This document shows, piece by piece, positions 1-8,364 of a DNA stretch of 64,000 bases. This DNA is from Fibrobacterota bacterium (GTDB lineage: Bacteria; Fibrobacterota; Fibrobacteria; UBA11236). The position numbers were made by a program, and so were the translations under genes. The stretch is taken from NCBI GenBank assembly GCA_947482115.1, contig CANKII010000005.1, positions 1-64,000 of the forward strand, read 5' to 3'. How positions within the stretch are numbered: position 1 is the first letter of the stretch; each line of letters begins with the position of its first letter. The notes under the pieces are model-generated. The model saw only the letters and a program-made list of their open reading frames with translations. It had not been told where the DNA came from and did no database searches.

Positions 1-233
1 GAGATAAGGGGGTCGGGTCAACGGTTTTCTGGATATTTAGATTGATTAGTGTGATTAATATTAAAAACAAATTCAAAATTAATGCTTTATCTAATCGAAA
101 ACAACAGTATTTACTATTTATTTGATATGTAGTACATTTTTGTTTCTAGGGTTGACGCAAAGCTGAGGGAGCGATTTCAGAGGAATTTTGATGGGGCCTT
201 TCAAGTCGCCCGAGGCTACCTTTGGGTACATAA

Positions 234-1241
234 ATGAAAGACATGGGCATGCGTGCATTATGGATTAGCTCTTCCCTCGCTCTGATTTTGGGTGCCGGTT
301 TTGCTTGGGGACAAACGGCGGATTCGACCAATGGATGGGGATATCGGTACTCCGCTTTGCTTCAGGATTTGAATCTCTGGAAACAAAGCCCTTATGTGCA
401 TGTGGACAGCATTGGCGCTTCACGACAAAAACGCGCCTTGTGGATGATCACCTTGACGAATGGCACCGAAACCGGCAAACAGCGCATCTTCATTCACGCC
501 CGCACCCATCCCGCTGAAGTGCAGGCCTTTTACGTCACGCGTGAAATGATCCGTTTTCTGCTGGATACCAATGCGGTTGCAACGCAAATCCGCAAAGAGT
601 TTGTCTTCCATATCATCCCGATGTACAACCCTGACGGTGTGGAACTGGGATACGGCCGGTTAAATGGCAATCGAGTGGATATCGAAAGCAACTGGGACAA
701 GACGGTGCTGGAACCCGAGGTGATCGCCCTTAAGGCGAAGTTCACCGAACTCATGGGAAAATCCAACCCCATCCGTGTTGCGCTCAACATGCACGCCGAT
801 CAGGTCAATTGCACCCGTTTCTTTTTTTACCACGATCCCGTTGCCACGTCGCAAAACTACGGTGTGCTGGAACGCAATTTCATCGGTGGAGTGCAGACCT
901 ATTTCCCCACCGGAATCCGGCCCTGGAATTACCTGGTGTCCTGGTCCGATGGATTCAAAACGCAGTATCCCGAAAGTTTCTGGTGGATGAATTACCACGA
1001 ATCGGTGATGGCTCTGACCTATGAAGACACCAATTGCCCTGATGCGGGAAAGTTCGACAGCACCGGCAGAGCGATTACTCTTGGCGCGGTGGATTATGTT
1101 CGCACCCATGCCACCGTTCAGGTGGTTATGCACAACCGCAATCCGGCCATTCTGAATGTTGAAAGAACGGGAAACTTTCCCGTTCTCCTGTTCCGCAATG
1201 GCAACCGGATCGAATACATCGATTTAAGAGGCCGTCGCTGA
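234..1241 (+). CDS. secreted M14-family zinc carboxypeptidase
   Basis: Predicted exported metallopeptidase of 335 residues. A signal peptide covers about residues 1-26 (hydrophobic core ending GFAWGQ). Zinc-ligand motif HPAE lies at about 92-95 within HARTHPAE, the NGNRVD segment at about 144-149 fits the M14 Asn-Arg substrate pocket, NMHAD at about 185-189 supplies the third zinc ligand, and the Glu of LTYED at about 264 is the likely catalytic base. It would trim C-terminal residues from peptides, or cell-wall peptides, outside the inner membrane. The start lacks a good ribosome binding site, and in-frame ATGs at codons 4 and 6 are alternatives. The first 233 bases of the window are AT-rich and hold no long gene. 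Family assignment is firm; substrate is unknown. Confidence 0.85.
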   Translation: MKDMGMRALWISSSLALILGAGFAWGQTADSTNGWGYRYSALLQDLNLWKQSPYVHVDSIGASRQKRALWMITLTNGTETGKQRIFIHARTHPAEVQAFYVTREMIRFLLDTNAVATQIRKEFVFHIIPMYNPDGVELGYGRLNGNRVDIESNWDKTVLEPEVIALKAKFTELMGKSNPIRVALNMHADQVNCTRFFFYHDPVATSQNYGVLERNFIGGVQTYFPTGIRPWNYLVSWSDGFKTQYPESFWWMNYHESVMALTYEDTNCPDAGKFDSTGRAITLGAVDYVRTHATVQVVMHNRNPAILNVERTGNFPVLLFRNGNRIEYIDLRGRR

Positions 1242-1302
1242 CCTCAATTCGCGGGACAGAATTATATGTTGAAGAGAAACGAACCTCTTTAAGGAAGATT
1301 CG

Positions 1303-2112
1303 ATGAGCCTAAATAAAAAATTACTGCGCGCATTATTTGCTTTATCTACAGTCCTGTTGACTTTTACTTTTTCGCATGCTCAAGTCGCGGACACGATTCG
1401 CGTAAATTGCGGGGGCCCCGATTACACCGACCCTTCAGGCCGGCGTTGGTCTGCAGATTATGGTTCCTCTGGAGGCAGCAGCTATTCCGCTTCGGATCCC
1501 ATTACGGGTACGAATATGCCCGATCTTTTCCAAACGGAACTTTGGGGGGACACTCAAAGCGCACCGTTCTTCTATTCCTTTGCCTTGCCGCAAAAAAGTT
1601 ACACCGTCAAATTGCTTTTTGCTGAAATTTATAACCCATGGTGCCAAACCGGTTCCCGTGCTTTTAACGTGGACATCAACGGAACCCCGGTCCTTCAGAA
1701 CTTCGACATTTTCGCCACAGCGGGTGCGTGTGATGCCGCCCTGGTTCAACAGTTTACGGCCACTCCGCTGAATGGAAATATCCAGATTAATTTCACCAAT
1801 GCTGGAGACTTGCATCCAAAGATTTCGGCCATTGAAATCACCCCGGCAACAAACACCTCGATTTCAAAGAAGTTGAACGGGGAGCAGTCAAAGATCTCAA
1901 TATCCAATTCGAATGGCGGACTTTCCGTTCAAACCCAAATAGAAGGCCCTTACACTCTGGAACTGCGCAATCTCCAGGGTAAGCGCATCGGTCAAAAACA
2001 TGGATTTGGATTCGGGTTGCAATCGTTCACGAATCTGAATCCGGGCCTGTATTTGCTGACCTCCCGCACGAGCCATCAAACCGTCACGCGCACAATAAGC
2101 GTGGTTCGATAA
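1303..2112 (+). CDS. secreted malectin-domain protein with C-terminal sorting-like domain
   Basis: Exported protein of 269 residues. The signal peptide ends near residue 26 (FSHAQ). A malectin-type carbohydrate-binding domain spans about 32-178 (starts IRVNCGGPDYTD, includes YTVKLLFAEIY and ends HPKISAIEI). A linker is followed by an 80-residue beta-rich tail ending in LNPGLYLLTSRTS...ISVVR, the layout of type-IX-secretion-like sorting tails in Bacteroidota and Fibrobacterota. It probably binds glucans or other polysaccharides at the cell surface; no catalytic domain is visible. AAGGA lies 7 bases before the ATG, supporting this start. It is 61 bases after the M14 peptidase and may be cotranscribed with it. 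Secretion route is inference from the tail. Confidence 0.8.
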   Translation: MSLNKKLLRALFALSTVLLTFTFSHAQVADTIRVNCGGPDYTDPSGRRWSADYGSSGGSSYSASDPITGTNMPDLFQTELWGDTQSAPFFYSFALPQKSYTVKLLFAEIYNPWCQTGSRAFNVDINGTPVLQNFDIFATAGACDAALVQQFTATPLNGNIQINFTNAGDLHPKISAIEITPATNTSISKKLNGEQSKISISNSNGGLSVQTQIEGPYTLELRNLQGKRIGQKHGFGFGLQSFTNLNPGLYLLTSRTSHQTVTRTISVVR

Positions 2113-2121
2113 AACCTAATG

Positions 2122-2138
2122 GAAGGTTCGCAACTTTC
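2122..2138 (+). terminator. weak hairpin between convergent genes
   Basis: GAAGGTT and AACTTTC pair around a 3-base loop with one G-T pair, followed by CATTTTC. It follows the malectin gene and overlaps the stop codon of the convergent eamA gene. The stem is short, so this is only a possible terminator. Confidence 0.3.
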
Positions 2139-3030
2139 ATTTTCTCATCAGCAACATCCCTCCCGCCAGCGTGAGACCGAATCCACCCCATTGCATCAGA
2201 CCGGATCGTTCGCCGAGGAATATCGCAGCCAACGGCAACACCGCCACCGGTCCCATCATGCTGGCAATGGACAACCGCGCAGCACCCATGGCATTGAGTC
2301 CCACCCCGAACAGGTAAACCGGCGCGATGGTACAGAGCACTGCCATACCGAGACTCCAGAAATAAACCCCTGAAGGCTGGTGAAACATCTCCGCACCGGC
2401 AACCATCCCCGCCTGAACTCCAAAGATCAAACCGGCCAGCACCATGCCCAGCGCCGTCAAGCGATGTGTTCCAATGCGCGGAGCGATATCCTCTGCTCCA
2501 AAGAGGAATAACGCGTACATCGCGGCGGAAGAAAACACCAGCAATGCGCCGTGCAACGTCCGCACCGGATTTACGACATGAATCTCGCCAAGAAAGCACA
2601 GAGCCAACCCGAGATAGGAAAGCAGCAACGCCGGGATCATGGATCGCCGCAGGGATTTCCTTCCCATCGCGATCGACAGCAACAACAACATTGTGGGATG
2701 CACGTAGAGAATCACGCGCTCGAGGCCCACGGAGATGTATTGCAATCCGCGAAAGTCCATGAGACTCGCCAGCACATACCCCAGCGCAGAAACGATACCG
2801 GCCCCAATCCAGTCTTTGCGATTCATGCCGGATAGTCCCAATCCTTCCGGACTTTTTAAGGCGATCCAACTAAACACTGGCAGGGCGAATCCAAACCGGA
2901 TGCCCAGTAAAATCTCCGGCGTCGCGCCGAGGGCGTAAGCCTTCTTGGCAAATATGCCCTTGATGGAAAACAACACCGCGGACAAAACCGCCGCCGCATA
3001 TCCCAACAAATACTTTCTCTTGCTCGTCAT
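2137..3030 (-). CDS. EamA/DMT-family inner-membrane transporter
   Basis: 297-residue integral membrane protein with about ten hydrophobic segments in two similar halves, as in the drug/metabolite transporter EamA family (YLLGYAAAVLSAVLFSIKGIFAKKAYALG at the start; GAARLSIASMMGPVAVLPLAAIFLGE in the second half, the hallmark EamA end of a bundle). It likely exports or imports a small metabolite; the substrate cannot be told. I start it at the ATG of MTSKRK because GGAG sits 6 bases upstream; the track start is seven codons earlier without such a site. Convergent with the malectin gene. An intrinsic terminator lies just upstream of its ribosome binding site, which suggests transcriptional attenuation or an upstream unit ending there. 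Confidence 0.8.
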   Translation of the reverse strand: MTSKRKYLLGYAAAVLSAVLFSIKGIFAKKAYALGATPEILLGIRFGFALPVFSWIALKSPEGLGLSGMNRKDWIGAGIVSALGYVLASLMDFRGLQYISVGLERVILYVHPTMLLLLSIAMGRKSLRRSMIPALLLSYLGLALCFLGEIHVVNPVRTLHGALLVFSSAAMYALFLFGAEDIAPRIGTHRLTALGMVLAGLIFGVQAGMVAGAEMFHQPSGVYFWSLGMAVLCTIAPVYLFGVGLNAMGAARLSIASMMGPVAVLPLAAIFLGERSGLMQWGGFGLTLAGGMLLMRK

Positions 3031-3050
3031 GATTTTCTCCGGACAAAACA

Positions 3051-3084
3051 AAAAGGCCCGCCCCCAAAAGGGAGCGGGCCTTTT
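3051..3084 (-). terminator. strong rho-independent terminator upstream of eamA
   Basis: AAAAGGCCCGCCCCC pairs with GGGAGCGGGCCTTTT across a 4-base loop (one mismatch). Read on the minus strand it is followed by a T-rich run (TTTTTGTTTTG). It lies directly upstream of the eamA ribosome binding site, so it either ends a short minus-strand transcript or acts as an attenuator for eamA. Confidence 0.65.
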
Positions 3085-3225
3085 CGCCGTGATGATTTAA
3101 GCCTTTAAGCTAAACCGCTCCCCTCGTTGCAATGGCATGCGCCACAATAACCCATTGGGTATTGCGGGCAAGCAGTTTGCGAAGAATCATGGCGGTGTTG
3201 GCGTGAAGCATGAAGAGAATATGCT

Positions 3226-3254
3226 TTGACTTCGCCAAATTTGTCAAATACATC
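3226..3254 (+). promoter_or_regulatory. sigma70-like promoter for nadA
   Basis: TTGACT, a 17-base spacer and TACATC lie about 42 bases before the nadA ATG. The -35 is 5/6, the -10 is weaker. Identified by eye only. Confidence 0.35.
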
Positions 3255-3295
3255 GAAAGACGAGCCGCCGTTACAAAGCTATTTTGCTGTTCCCC

Positions 3296-4333
3296 ATGAC
3301 CGCCGAAGAACTGTTCGACAAACTCAAGGAAGTCCGCATCTCCGGCGGAGCATGCGCCTATACGCTGGAAAAATGCGAAGCGATGATGCCGCTCATCAAC
3401 GCCATCAACGCCCTGAAAAAGGAACGGAACGCCGTCATTTTGGCGCATTCCTATGTGACCCCGGAGATTCTCTACGGCGTCGCGGATTTTACCGGAGACT
3501 CTTACGGATTGGCGAAGGATGCGACCAAAACCAAAGCACAAACCATCGTGTTTGCCTCGGTGCGCTTCATGGGAGAGACCGCAAAGATTTTGAATCCGGA
3601 AAAACAAGTGTTGATTCCCGGCACGGATACGGGTTGCACTTTGGCCGATGCGGTAACCGGACCACAAGTCAAAAATCTGCGCCGCGAATTTCCGGATCAC
3701 ACTTTCGTCTGTTACATCAACACCACCGCCGATGTGAAGGCGGAATGCGACGTATGCGTCACATCCTCCAACGTGTACGACATCGTCGAAGCCATTCCCA
3801 ACGACAAGATTTTCTTTCTGCCCGACAAGTTGATGGGAAAAAATCTACGGGAGGAAATGGAACGGCGCGGAGTGGATAAGCAAATCGAAATCTTCGATGG
3901 TGTCTGCTATGTGCATGAGCAATACGATCCCGAAATGATTCAGTTCCTGCGTTTGAAGTTTCCCGGCGTGAAGGTGTTGAGCCATCCGGAATGCAGCCCC
4001 GGTATTCTCCACGCCTCCGATTACGCGGGCAGCACCAGCCAGATGATGGATTATGTCGCCAAGTCGAAAGATTCCCAATTCGCGGTATTGACGGAATGTG
4101 GATTATCCTCGCGGTTGCAAGTGGAATTTCCAGAAAAGAAAATTGTGGGTTCCTGCACGATGTGCCGCTACATGAAATCCAACTCTCTCGAAGGCATCCT
4201 CCGCGTTCTGCTCAAACCACGCCCCGAAGATTATGTGAACCTCTCCGACGAAGTGATGCAGCGCGCAAGACATTGCATCGACGCCATGTTCACCTATACT
4301 GAAAACAAGACCGCGATTCCCGTCCGGGATTAA
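3296..4333 (+). CDS. nadA: quinolinate synthase A
   Basis: 345 residues. Condenses iminoaspartate with dihydroxyacetone phosphate to quinolinate in de novo NAD synthesis, using an oxygen-sensitive [4Fe-4S] cluster. The three expected cluster cysteines are visible: DTGCTLAD (about C114), LTECGLSS and the first Cys of CTMCRYMK. Also typical are ILAHSYVTPE near the N terminus, the NTTADVKAECDVCVTSSN region and SHPECSPGI. I use the ATG at 3296 rather than the upstream TTG of the track; neither has a clear Shine-Dalgarno sequence. No nadB is in the window; nadC lies 57 kb away. Full length for the family. Confidence 0.95.
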   Translation: MTAEELFDKLKEVRISGGACAYTLEKCEAMMPLINAINALKKERNAVILAHSYVTPEILYGVADFTGDSYGLAKDATKTKAQTIVFASVRFMGETAKILNPEKQVLIPGTDTGCTLADAVTGPQVKNLRREFPDHTFVCYINTTADVKAECDVCVTSSNVYDIVEAIPNDKIFFLPDKLMGKNLREEMERRGVDKQIEIFDGVCYVHEQYDPEMIQFLRLKFPGVKVLSHPECSPGILHASDYAGSTSQMMDYVAKSKDSQFAVLTECGLSSRLQVEFPEKKIVGSCTMCRYMKSNSLEGILRVLLKPRPEDYVNLSDEVMQRARHCIDAMFTYTENKTAIPVRD

Positions 4334-4351
4334 TCGCGAATCCACCGTTTC

Positions 4352-5137
4352 ATGGCATTTCCTGCATCCGCCATTCCGGCGCAGAACGCATTTTGTGTTC
4401 ATTGTTTCGGCCCTGAAAATGCCGGGGCGTTTTCCGTGGCTGCGGATATTGCGACCGCCTTACTGACTCCCTCCAAAGTTCCCGTGCACCGGAATCTTCC
4501 GAAAGAAGACACCCGGAAATCCACTTTGACCTTGATCGACGGCAACACGCTGGTTGTTGAGGAAAAATCCTCACGGAGCATTCTGGTTGCCATGAGTTCC
4601 GAGTCCAATCCTTCCGGTCAAAATTCCGACTGGATTCAAACTCCGGATTTGTGGATTGTGAAAACCGGAGAGCAAAAAGATCCGGAAGCATTGGCGGAAG
4701 AGTGGATGAAATTCGGCGCAGGAGCGGTTCTGATTTTTCATACTTCCGGAAAAACAGCATGGTTATCAAGGAACAGTGCTTTTGGCCACTCGCGCGGGGC
4801 TTCGGCTCCGCTCAGCCACCGCGAACTCAAAATGGGAAATGAAAGTATTGCGTTCGGATATTTCGTCGGTGGAGCTCTTCACGCTTTGATGGAAGAACTG
4901 TTGGAGGACAATCTTTTTTCCAAAACCATGGTGGGCGTGGACCGCGAATGTCTGGAAATGTGCCCGTTGCATCTTCACGATACTGCAGAGTCGGGACTCG
5001 CCACAACGGATTTAGTTTTCGAAAACAATCTTGAAGAGACTTTGCATAAAAAGGGAGATGCTTTGGGAAAACTGCGCCAGCGATTACACGAATGGCGCGG
5101 CCCCGAATCTCAACCTTGGGGAATTGGAAGCAGATGA
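4352..5137 (+). CDS. hypothetical protein, possibly degenerate ThiD/PfkB-like
   Basis: 261-residue soluble protein I cannot place firmly. The layout recalls hydroxymethylpyrimidine kinase (ThiD): an N-terminal FGPENAGAFSVAADIATAL resembling the GSDxSGGAGIQADLKT segment, LWIVKTG in place of the usual KIGML, KFGAGAVLIFHTSGK resembling LGAKAVLVKGGH, and MGNESIAFGYFVGGALHALMEE where ThiD has its GTGC anion hole followed by an A-rich helix. The GTGC motif itself is missing, so kinase activity is doubtful. A palindromic repeat element is read through in frame as HSRGASAPLSHRE. Sits 18 bases after nadA and overlaps the next gene by 4 bases (ATGA), so it is in the nadA-to-respiratory run. Function unknown. 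Confidence 0.55.
   Translation: MAFPASAIPAQNAFCVHCFGPENAGAFSVAADIATALLTPSKVPVHRNLPKEDTRKSTLTLIDGNTLVVEEKSSRSILVAMSSESNPSGQNSDWIQTPDLWIVKTGEQKDPEALAEEWMKFGAGAVLIFHTSGKTAWLSRNSAFGHSRGASAPLSHRELKMGNESIAFGYFVGGALHALMEELLEDNLFSKTMVGVDRECLEMCPLHLHDTAESGLATTDLVFENNLEETLHKKGDALGKLRQRLHEWRGPESQPWGIGSR
4793..4823. repeat. palindromic repeat element inside CDS (loop TTCGGCTCCGCTCA)
   Basis: CGCGGGGC pairs with GCC-A-CCGCG (one bulged A) around the 14-base loop TTCGGCTCCGCTCA, two substitutions from the loop TTCGACTACGCTCA of the copies upstream of ctaA and in coaX. It lies in frame inside the ThiD-like gene. Confidence 0.5.
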
Positions 5138-5679
5138 AAACGAAGAATCAGAAATCAAACTGGAAATGGCAGGGAATCGCCATTGGACTCGTGTCTGCGT
5201 TGGCCCTCGGTTTTCTCTTGTATCTGCTTTACGGACGCAGTGCAAATGCCGCAAGCTCCGATCGTTTTTCTTTTCTCCCTGCTATGAACGCGGCCTGCAA
5301 CGCCATCACCACATTCTTCATTTTGCGCGGCCTCATTCAGATTCACAAGGGGTATGAGGAGGAACACCGGCACAGCATGTTGGGCGCATTCGCTTCATCC
5401 ACCTTGTTTCTCATCGGCTACATCACCTATCACTTTGTGCATGGCGATTCGCACTTTCAAGGTTTGGGATGGACCCGATCCGCCTACTTCTCCATCCTTA
5501 TTTCTCACATCACACTTTCCTTCGTAGCCCTCCCCCTCGTGCTGACCACATTTTATCTGGCATTGTCCGGACGATATGAAGCGCACAAGAAATTCGCCCG
5601 TTTCACCTACCCCATCTGGCTTTACGTTTCGGTTACGGGAGTGGTGATTTTCTTCTTTTTGAAGATTTATTCCCACTAG
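5134..5679 (+). CDS. ctaM: DUF420 membrane protein, CtaM-like oxidase assembly factor
   Basis: 181 residues with about five membrane segments and the DUF420 pattern: FLPAMNAACNAITTFFILRGLIQIHKG, HRHSMLGAFASSTLFLIGYITYHFVHG, then a conserved HITLSFVALPLVLTTFYLAL and RFTYPIWLYVSVTGVVIFF. DUF420 proteins (YozB/CtaM) are needed for maturation of heme-copper oxidases in Firmicutes, and the position directly before ctaA and ctaB supports that role here. The real start is the ATG that overlaps the upstream stop (ATGA); the track extends 14 codons further upstream. The stop codon is the first base of a palindromic repeat. Confidence 0.8.
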   Translation: MKTKNQKSNWKWQGIAIGLVSALALGFLLYLLYGRSANAASSDRFSFLPAMNAACNAITTFFILRGLIQIHKGYEEEHRHSMLGAFASSTLFLIGYITYHFVHGDSHFQGLGWTRSAYFSILISHITLSFVALPLVLTTFYLALSGRYEAHKKFARFTYPIWLYVSVTGVVIFFFLKIYSH

Positions 5680-5714
5680 TTCCGCCCCCTTCGACTACGC
5701 TCAGGGGGCGGAAC
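5679..5714. repeat. palindromic repeat, loop TTCGACTACGCTCA
   Basis: Perfect 11-base arms GTTCCGCCCCC and GGGGGCGGAAC flank the 14-base loop TTCGACTACGCTCA. It begins on the last base of the ctaM stop codon. First of an inverted pair with the next element. Confidence 0.8.
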
Positions 5715-5718
5715 GCAA

Positions 5719-5775
5719 GTCCTTCCGCTGGCTGAGCGTAGTCGAAGCCAGCGGAGGCGAAACGACCGGAAGGAC
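5719..5775. repeat. second palindromic repeat, loop in opposite orientation
   Basis: TCCGCTGGC and GCCAGCGGA (perfect, 9 bases) flank TGAGCGTAGTCGAA, the reverse complement of the loop in the preceding element. An outer pair GTCCTTCCG / CGGAAGGAC encloses it. It lies just before ctaA and could form a stable hairpin in the ctaM-ctaA transcript. Confidence 0.75.
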
Positions 5776-5784
5776 GGGAGTCTA

Positions 5785-6732
5785 TTGCTAAACTTTATGC
5801 CCCTCATGTCCACATCAGCCTCACAAACAACCGGTGAAAAGATCCCGCATATCCTTGCGACTCTTCTTTGTTTCCTGACTCTCTGCCTGCTGTTCGTCGG
5901 CGCCATGGTCACCAGCACCAGCTCCGGACTTTCCGTGCCGGATTGGCCGACGACATTCGGCCAAAACATGTTCGCCTATCCCTTGAGCGCCATGCGTGGC
6001 GGTGTGGTTTACGAACACAGCCACCGCCTGTTTGCCTCCACCGTCGGTATGCTGACCATACTGTTGGCCATATCCGTTTGGATTTGGGAACCGCGCCGCT
6101 GGATTCGCAAACTGTCTTTGACGGCGTTAGTGTTGGTGTGTTTGCAAGGTTTACTCGGTGGATTGACCGTGAAATTCAAATTGCCCGTCGCCGTTTCCAG
6201 CATGCATGCCGGACTGGCCGAATTGTTTTTCTGCGCCATGCTATGGCTGTCGGCCGCAACCTCCCCCATCTGGAAAAAAACTCCGGCATGGCGAACCAAT
6301 CCCGTTTCACGCGTAGCTTTTTTATTAATGGCTCTGCTTTTCATTCAAATCATCATCGGTGCCATTATGCGGCACAGCTACGCGGGCCTTGCGATTCCGA
6401 CTTTTCCCAAGGCTTTCGATTACTGGATTCCCCCGTTTTGGAATTCCGGCATCGCTCTGAACTTTGCCCACACCCGCATCGGCCCATTACTCATTATTCC
6501 CGGATGCCTGCTGTTCGTGACTTCCCTATTGCGTCAAACTGGAAGCCGCAAATCCGGGTGGCTGCTTTTCGCAATTCTAGTCCTGCAGGTCAATCTCGGA
6601 ATTTTGACGGTTTTGAGCGGAAAAGCTCCGTGGATTGCCAGCCTGCATTTGGCCATGGGCGCGCTTTTGTTCGGAACCCTTTTTAGTATTGGACTTTGGA
6701 GTGGTAAACGCTCCTTTGGAATACGCACATGA
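5785..6732 (+). CDS. ctaA: heme A synthase (COX15/CtaA family)
   Basis: 315-residue membrane protein with eight hydrophobic segments that oxidises heme O to heme A for the downstream aa3-type oxidase. Family features: GAMVTSTSSGLSVPDWPTTFG after the first helix, the paired heme-ligand histidines in YEHSHRL and SSMHAGLAE, and the second half counterparts NFAHTRIGP and ASLHLAMG. The TTG at 5785 has GGGAG four bases upstream; the ATGs at 5797 and 5806 are alternatives without a well spaced site, so the exact start is unsure. It overlaps ctaB by 4 bases (ATGA). Confidence 0.9.
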   Translation: MLNFMPLMSTSASQTTGEKIPHILATLLCFLTLCLLFVGAMVTSTSSGLSVPDWPTTFGQNMFAYPLSAMRGGVVYEHSHRLFASTVGMLTILLAISVWIWEPRRWIRKLSLTALVLVCLQGLLGGLTVKFKLPVAVSSMHAGLAELFFCAMLWLSAATSPIWKKTPAWRTNPVSRVAFLLMALLFIQIIIGAIMRHSYAGLAIPTFPKAFDYWIPPFWNSGIALNFAHTRIGPLLIIPGCLLFVTSLLRQTGSRKSGWLLFAILVLQVNLGILTVLSGKAPWIASLHLAMGALLFGTLFSIGLWSGKRSFGIRT

Positions 6733-7616
6733 AAAGCGCCAACAAATCCGGAAACCGATTTTCCGCTCTGATCGAGCTTTTCAAACTCCGCATGACATCC
6801 CACATCCTAATTACCACAGTAATAGGCTTTTACATCGCCTCCACGGCCGAATTCGACTGGATTAAACTCGGCTGGACTTTGCTCGGTACAGGCCTTCTCG
6901 CCGTCTCCGCTTTTTGTTTTAATCAGGCCATCGAAAAAAAATTCGACTCGGCTATGGAACGCACCCAAGGCCGCCCTTTGCCGACGGAAAGAATTCAAGT
7001 ACCCACCGCTTACGTCGCAGGTTTCATTACTTGCGTGTTAGGAGCCGTGTTTCTCTGGCAGAAAACCAATCTTCTCACTGCGGGAATTGGTGTGTTGACG
7101 GTGGCTTTGTACACCGGGGTATACACGCCGATGAAACGCCTGACCACGCTGAACACTTTGGTGGGAGCGATTCCGGGAGCATTGCCACCGCTCATGGGAT
7201 GGACCGCAACACAAAATCATGTCGGCATGGGCGGCATCTTACTGTTCTCACTTTTGTTGTTTTGGCAATTACCGCACTTTCTGGCATTGGCCTGGATGTA
7301 CAAGGATGATTACCGGCGCGGGGGGTTCAAGATGCTGAGCTTGGTGGATGAATCGGGGAAAACCTGTTTTCGACACATAATCCTTGAAACCCTGCTACTT
7401 ATACTGGTATCTATTTTCCCATACGGCTACGGTTTGGCCGGTGAAGCCTATCTGATTACGGCCCTGATAGCGGGATTTGTAATGCTTTGGCTGGGTTTGC
7501 GCTTGCAGCGCAGCGGAACCCGGGTGGATGCACGGAAGCTTTTCCTGTTCTCGCTCATTTACCTGCCACTGGTACTCATTGTCATGGCCGTGGACAAACG
7601 CGTCTTTTTCATGTGA
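6729..7616 (+). CDS. ctaB: protoheme IX farnesyltransferase (heme O synthase)
   Basis: 295 residues, UbiA-superfamily prenyltransferase that farnesylates heme B to heme O, the substrate of CtaA. The prenyl-diphosphate motif reads NQAIEKKFDSAMERTQGRPLP, with Glu in place of the first Asp of the usual NxxxDxxxD; the second, YKDDYRRGGFKML, is standard. About nine membrane segments. Start codon overlaps the ctaA stop. An AT-rich perfect hairpin (TTGAAAATTT / AAATTTTCAA) and a possible promoter follow it, so heme A synthesis and complex III may be separate transcription units. Confidence 0.92.
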   Translation: MKSANKSGNRFSALIELFKLRMTSHILITTVIGFYIASTAEFDWIKLGWTLLGTGLLAVSAFCFNQAIEKKFDSAMERTQGRPLPTERIQVPTAYVAGFITCVLGAVFLWQKTNLLTAGIGVLTVALYTGVYTPMKRLTTLNTLVGAIPGALPPLMGWTATQNHVGMGGILLFSLLLFWQLPHFLALAWMYKDDYRRGGFKMLSLVDESGKTCFRHIILETLLLILVSIFPYGYGLAGEAYLITALIAGFVMLWLGLRLQRSGTRVDARKLFLFSLIYLPLVLIVMAVDKRVFFM

Positions 7617-7669
7617 CGAACGCAAAGCCAGTCCGTTGAAAATTTCTGACAAAAAAATTTTCAATCCGA

Positions 7670-7698
7670 TTGAAGCTGCGAAAAGGTGAGTTTATCTT
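7670..7698 (+). promoter_or_regulatory. possible promoter of the act-cox cluster
   Basis: TTGAAG, 17 bases, TATCTT ends 13 bases before the actA ATG. actA has no visible Shine-Dalgarno sequence, so a transcript from here would have a very short or no leader. Preceded by a 10-base-stem AT-rich inverted repeat at 7636-7664 that could be an operator. Confidence 0.35.
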
Positions 7699-7711
7699 TA
7701 CCCGGCATTAA

Positions 7712-8364
7712 ATGAAAACTCCATTCGTATTTCCCAAGTGGACAAACAAGGTTCCCGCAATTTTTGCGGTTTCCTTCACTCTCTTCGCCTGCTTCGCGAT
7801 TTTCGCCATCTGGTATTGGGCATCCCCGAAAAATACCACGGTGGGCTACCAACCTATCCAACCGGTGGCTTACAGCCACAAGCTTCACGCCGGACAGTTG
7901 GGAATCGATTGCCGCTACTGCCACTTTAACGTGGAACGCGGCCGTCATGCCGGAGTTCCCCCCACCGATGTTTGCATGAATTGCCACAACCTGATCACGC
8001 GCGGCCCGACCACCGGCACCGCTGAAATCTCCAAGATCCGTGAAGCTCATGAAAGCGGAGTGCCCATCAAATGGGTGCGAATTCACAAGCTGGCCGAGTT
8101 CGCTTATTTCGATCACAGCGCCCACGTCAACAAGGGTGTGAGTTGCATGGTCTGCCACGGCCGCGTTGACCAAATGGACGAAGTTCGCGCCGTGGCGCCG
8201 CTCAGCATGGGCTGGTGTCTGGAATGCCATCGCAATCCCGCCCCGAATCTTCGCGACCGCAAGCTGATCACCAATCTGGCATGGAAGGCCGATGGAGATC
8301 CCGCCGAACTCGGAAAGCAGTTCATTGAAAAGTACCACGTTCATCCCAGGACGGATTGCTCCAC

